Below are positions 7,231 through 10,152 of a stretch of DNA of 10,152 bases, piece by piece (within the stretch, counting starts at the first letter, position 1; the number at the start of each line of letters is the position of its first letter). The stretch is from Prolixibacteraceae bacterium. GTDB lineage: Bacteria > Bacteroidota > Bacteroidia > Bacteroidales > Prolixibacteraceae. The stretch covers positions 1 through 10,152 of the forward strand of contig JAFGGF010000217.1 in assembly GCA_016930735.1 (NCBI GenBank), written 5' to 3'. The notes under the pieces were generated by a model. That model was not told where the DNA came from and made no database searches. It was given only the letters and a program-made list of their open reading frames with translations. Both the position numbers and the translations under genes were made by a program.

Positions 7231-8196
7231 ATGGTCTTTACAAAAGATATCCTTGTTTTTGCTGACCCTTTAGCCGAAGTGGAAAAAATAGTATCAAAAA
7301 CGAAGGAAAACATGTTTAACCTCCGTAAAAAGGGTGCGATAATCGGGATAAGCGGTGGTATCGATTCATCATTGACACTTGCAATTGCAACAAAAGCCCT
7401 GGGCGCTGAAAATGTTACAGGGATTTTACTTCCTGAGAAAGATTCAAGCCCCGACAGCAAATTACTGGCACTACAACTGGCTGACCAGTTTGGCGTTAAA
7501 ACAATCGAAGAGGATATTACCTTAGCTTTAACCGGATTCGGTTGTTACAAAAGGCGTGATGAAGCCGTATGTATGGTTTTCCCTGAATACAACCCGGAAA
7601 ATTATAAAATGAAAATAGGGTTAAAGCAAAACGAAAGCAATAAAAAACTCCCCCCGCTTTTTATCCTGACAATAGTTGATAATGAAGGAAATGAAAAAAG
7701 CAGGATTTTACCGCTTAAGGAATATTTACAGATAGTTGCAGCTTCCAATTTTAAACAACGCTGCAGGATGTCGATGTTGTATTACCATGCCGAAAGGTTA
7801 AATTATGCAGTAATCGGCACACCCAACAAGCACGAAGTGGAACAGGGATTTTTTGTAAAACACGGCGATGGTGGCGCCGATATTATGCCCATAGCACATT
7901 TATATAAAACACAGGTGTACCAGTTGGCTGAATTCCTGAATGTCCCAAAGGAAATTATAGATCGCACTCCTACTACCGATACCTATTCGGCTGAACAAAC
8001 CCAGGAAGAATTTTTCTTCCAGATTCCGTTTTACGAAATGGACATGATCTGGTACGGATTTGAAAATGGATATAACCCTGCAGAGGTAGGTAATGTAATG
8101 GGAAAACCGGAAGAAGAAATTTCGCTGATATACAACAACTTTAAACGGAAACAAAAAACCACGGAATATTTACGTTTAGCCCCGATTAAATTTTAA
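7231..8196 (+). CDS. NAD-synthase-like (NadE family) ATP-pyrophosphatase
   Basis: The 321-residue soluble protein has the PP-loop S-G-G-I-D-S-S (41-47), which binds ATP in N-type ATP-pyrophosphatases. It also has the NadE-specific blocks K-Q-R-C-R-M-S-M-L-Y-Y (175-185), G-T-P-N-K-H-E (196-202) and K-H-G-D-G-G-A-D-I-M-P-I (210-221), then L-Y-K-T-Q-V and T-P-T-T-D (246-250). NAD synthase adenylates the carboxylate of nicotinate adenine dinucleotide and aminates it with ammonia. No glutaminase domain is present, so ammonia would be free or supplied by a partner. The protein is longer than ammonia-dependent NadE (about 250-275 residues); the excess lies at about 103-165 and contains a Cys/Arg-rich start and a P-E-Y-N-P segment. 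Set between export genes and an acyl ligase, it may amidate a pathway intermediate instead of making NAD; that is inference. It starts 27 bases after the kinase gene. Confidence 0.85.
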   Translation: MVFTKDILVFADPLAEVEKIVSKTKENMFNLRKKGAIIGISGGIDSSLTLAIATKALGAENVTGILLPEKDSSPDSKLLALQLADQFGVKTIEEDITLALTGFGCYKRRDEAVCMVFPEYNPENYKMKIGLKQNESNKKLPPLFILTIVDNEGNEKSRILPLKEYLQIVAASNFKQRCRMSMLYYHAERLNYAVIGTPNKHEVEQGFFVKHGDGGADIMPIAHLYKTQVYQLAEFLNVPKEIIDRTPTTDTYSAEQTQEEFFFQIPFYEMDMIWYGFENGYNPAEVGNVMGKPEEEISLIYNNFKRKQKTTEYLRLAPIKF

Positions 8197-8209
8197 TTAC
8201 AATTTGTAA
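8197..8209. repeat. Short palindrome between the NadE-like and ligase genes
   Basis: TTACAA-T-TTGTAA is a perfect two-fold symmetric element with six-base arms around one central base. It begins directly after the NadE-like stop codon and ends six bases before the ligase ATG at 8216. Its shape would suit a small dimeric regulator or a weak hairpin near the start codon, but such short AT-rich palindromes are common by chance in DNA of this composition. No second copy was noticed by eye. Confidence 0.25.
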
Positions 8210-8215
8210 ATTATT

Positions 8216-9781
8216 ATGGTTCAAATACCCCAGAGGTTACTAGGAGAAGCACTGCTCAATTCGGCAGAAAAGAATCCTTCGAAAACAGCAATTATTGTCA
8301 GAGGGGAGGAATATTCATATTCTGATCTGAAAAATAAAGCCTTGGCTCTGGCTTCACATTTTCATTTCTCAGGAATTGAAAAAGGCGACAGGATTATAAT
8401 TTACATGAATAATTCATGGGAAACTGCTGTTTCAATTTATGCCATTAGCCTAGCAGGTGCTGTTTTTGTAGTTGTAAATCCGCAAACTAAAGCCGATAAA
8501 TTAAATTATATCATTAATAATTGCCAGGCAAAAGTTATCATTTCCGAAAGCAACCTTCAGTATGAATTGATAAAAGCACTGGAAAATGCTGAATCGGTGC
8601 AGGAAGCAATTTTTACAGGAAAAATGATTCAGCCGGTTGAAGCATCTTATAAAATTTCAGAATTCAACCGGGTCTCAGATAATATAAAAAATGAAACATT
8701 GCCAGTTGTTATTCCTAACGATTTGGCTGCATTAATTTACACCTCTGGAAGTACAGGCTTTCCAAAGGGAGTTATGCAAACCCACCAATCGATGGTATTT
8801 GCGTCATGGAGCCTCATACAATATTTACGTTTAACCGAAGATGAAAGGATTTTGCTGGTTCTTCCTCTGGCTTTTGATTATGGATTATACCAGTTACTGA
8901 TGTCGGTGACATTGGGAGCTACATTAATTATTGAAAAATCATTTACATTCCCGGCTACAGTTTATCAACGCATTGAACAGTATAAACCTACTGTTTTTCC
9001 AGGGGTTCCAACTATTTATGCTATGATGCTTTCTGCTTCAAACGAAGAAGAAAAAACATTTCCGTCAATCAGGAAAATTACCAATACAGCTGCTGCATTA
9101 TCGGCTGAAATTATTCCCGGTTTAAAAAAGATGTTCCCAAATACATTGATTTTTAAAATGTACGGTTTAACTGAATGCAAAAGAGTATGTTACCTCGAAC
9201 CGGAATTGATTGACAAAAAACCATCCTCGGTAGGGAAAGCCATACCCGGCACTGAAGTGTTTTTGCTTTCACCCGAAGGAGAAAAAGTTGCCAACGGCCA
9301 ACCCGGAATCCTGCATGTCAGGGGACCACATGTTATGCCCGGTTACTGGAATGCCGAAGATTTATCAAATGAAATGTTAAAACCAGGTTTGGTTCCTGGT
9401 GAAAAGGTTCTTTGCACCAACGACTGGTTTAAAATGGATGATGAAGGTTTTTTGTATTTCCTCGGACGAAACGACGACATTATTAAAACCAGGGGCGAAA
9501 AAGTTAGCCCGATCGAGGTTGAAAATGCAATTTACAAAACCAAAGGTGTAAAAGAGGTTGCAGTTGTCGGCGTTAAGGATGAAATACAGGGAGAATCAAT
9601 CGTTGCTTTTGTAACTAAATTTAATCATTCAGATACTGATGAAAATGAAATAAAAAAGGTTTGTGCAAATAACCTTGAAGTTTTTATGATTCCGCAAAAA
9701 ATTGTTTTTGTGGATGAAATGCCTAAAAGTCCAAACGGAAAAATCGATAAAAAAGAATTAAAAAAAAACTACCAACTATGA
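8216..9781 (+). CDS. AMP-forming acyl-CoA/acyl-carrier ligase, exosortase-associated type
   Basis: The 521-residue ANL-superfamily enzyme adenylates a carboxylic acid and passes it to CoA or a carrier-protein thiol. Motifs in order: Y-T-S-G-S-T-G-F-P-K-G (175-185, ATP phosphate loop), P-L-A-F-D-Y-G-L-Y-Q-L (217-227), Y-G-L-T-E (316-320), T-N-D-W-F-K-M-D-D-E-G-F (401-412, with Asp403 as the ribose-binding Asp and Asn402 where Gly is usual), R-N-D-D-I-I-K-T-R-G-E-K-V-S-P (418-432, hinge), and P-N-G-K-I-D-K (506-512) with Lys509 the adenylation lysine. The F-D-Y-G-L segment and the K-P-S-S-V-G-K-A-I-P stretch after Y-G-L-T-E resemble, from memory, the acyl-CoA ligases associated with exosortase A polysaccharide loci. 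The substrate cannot be read from sequence. The gene follows the NadE-like gene by 19 bases and its stop overlaps the next start. Confidence 0.92.
   Translation: MVQIPQRLLGEALLNSAEKNPSKTAIIVRGEEYSYSDLKNKALALASHFHFSGIEKGDRIIIYMNNSWETAVSIYAISLAGAVFVVVNPQTKADKLNYIINNCQAKVIISESNLQYELIKALENAESVQEAIFTGKMIQPVEASYKISEFNRVSDNIKNETLPVVIPNDLAALIYTSGSTGFPKGVMQTHQSMVFASWSLIQYLRLTEDERILLVLPLAFDYGLYQLLMSVTLGATLIIEKSFTFPATVYQRIEQYKPTVFPGVPTIYAMMLSASNEEEKTFPSIRKITNTAAALSAEIIPGLKKMFPNTLIFKMYGLTECKRVCYLEPELIDKKPSSVGKAIPGTEVFLLSPEGEKVANGQPGILHVRGPHVMPGYWNAEDLSNEMLKPGLVPGEKVLCTNDWFKMDDEGFLYFLGRNDDIIKTRGEKVSPIEVENAIYKTKGVKEVAVVGVKDEIQGESIVAFVTKFNHSDTDENEIKKVCANNLEVFMIPQKIVFVDEMPKSPNGKIDKKELKKNYQL
9778..9781 (+). 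other. ATGA stop-start overlap (translational coupling site)
   Basis: The ligase stop TGA (9779-9781) overlaps the ATG (9778-9780) of the methyltransferase gene in the arrangement ATGA. This shows the two are cotranscribed and makes coupled translation by the same ribosomes likely, supporting a shared pathway. The methyltransferase frame is open from here to the window edge. Confidence 0.85.
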
Positions 9782-10152
9782 CTCAGGAAGATTATTTCAC
9801 ACATGTAAAAACCGGATTGGGTTCAAAATTCCAATTTCCTGAAGATAAACCGGAAGAAAACCTGGATTCCACACTAAAAGCACTGTGGTACTTAGCCAGC
9901 GGTAATCCGAAGTCAGCACAGGAAGCATCTTTCCTGCCACTTCCGAAACTGAATAATGACCAGGTGAATCTGCTGAACAGCCTGATAGAAAAAAGGTTGA
10001 AGAATATACCTTTGGCTCATATTACAGGGCGTCAGAATTTTATGGGTATTGAAATGAAGGTTGATGAACGTGCCCTGATCCCGCGGAAAGAAACCGAAAT
10101 TCTCGGGCAAAAAGCATTAAGGCTTTCCAATATTATTTCATGCAAAAATGAA
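9778..10152 (+). CDS. PrmC/HemK-like N5-glutamine methyltransferase family protein, N-terminal part (3' truncated)
   Basis: 125 codons run from the ATG at 9778 to the right edge with no stop. Residues 1-75 look helical, like the PrmC N-terminal substrate-binding bundle. Next comes P-L-A-H-I-T-G-R-Q-N-F-M-G (78-90), matching the family's 'P-(I/L)-(A/Q)-(H/Y)-(I/L)-x-G-x-x-x-F-(Y/W/M)-G', and then A-L-I-P-R-K-E-T-E-I-L (99-109), matching the 'L-I-P-R-P-E-T-E' block that leads into the SAM-binding domain. Lys104 replaces the usual Pro. PrmC methylates the glutamine amide of release-factor GGQ motifs; the SAM-binding glycines and the N-P-P-Y catalytic motif lie beyond the window, so activity cannot be judged. 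Its position in a polysaccharide operon, coupled to an acyl ligase, suggests a paralogue with another substrate. The alternative is a housekeeping prmC carried along by chance. Confidence 0.82.
   Translation, partial: MTQEDYFTHVKTGLGSKFQFPEDKPEENLDSTLKALWYLASGNPKSAQEASFLPLPKLNNDQVNLLNSLIEKRLKNIPLAHITGRQNFMGIEMKVDERALIPRKETEILGQKALRLSNIISCKNE

Overview
The window is about 10 kb of a Bacteroidota-type exopolysaccharide/capsule locus. Every gene lies on the + strand with short gaps, and both edges cut through a gene. Assignment to Bacteroidota is an inference. It rests on low-GC DNA, no clear Shine-Dalgarno sequences before the starts, and a fused Wzc-type kinase whose Walker A' reads G-T-D-L-R. 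I cannot place it below phylum.

Positions 1-3939 hold sugar-building and assembly genes: the 3' end of an RmlD-like nucleotide-sugar reductase, a DUF1972/GT4 glycosyltransferase of the kind often found as rhamnosyltransferase, a membrane polyprenyl-phosphate sugar phosphotransferase that would start the repeat unit, and a CE4-type polysaccharide deacetylase. Positions 4045-7203 hold the export machine: a Wza-like outer-membrane lipoprotein and, directly after it, a fused Wzz/Wzc-type chain-length regulator and tyrosine autokinase. No Wzx flippase or Wzy polymerase is visible; if this is a Wzy-dependent pathway they lie outside the window.

Positions 7231-10152 are the less ordinary part. They hold a NAD-synthase-like (NadE-family) ATP-pyrophosphatase with an apparent internal insertion, an AMP-forming acyl ligase that resembles the exosortase-associated ligases of other polysaccharide loci, and the start of a PrmC/HemK-like methyltransferase. 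The methyltransferase start overlaps the ligase stop (ATGA). Together the three could activate a carboxylate, form an amide and methylate it, perhaps to decorate the polymer or make a carrier-bound precursor. That is a hypothesis from family chemistry and gene order, not something the sequence proves.

Gaps between genes are all 105 bases or shorter. I saw no RNA genes, insertion sequences, CRISPR arrays or convincing rho-independent terminators.
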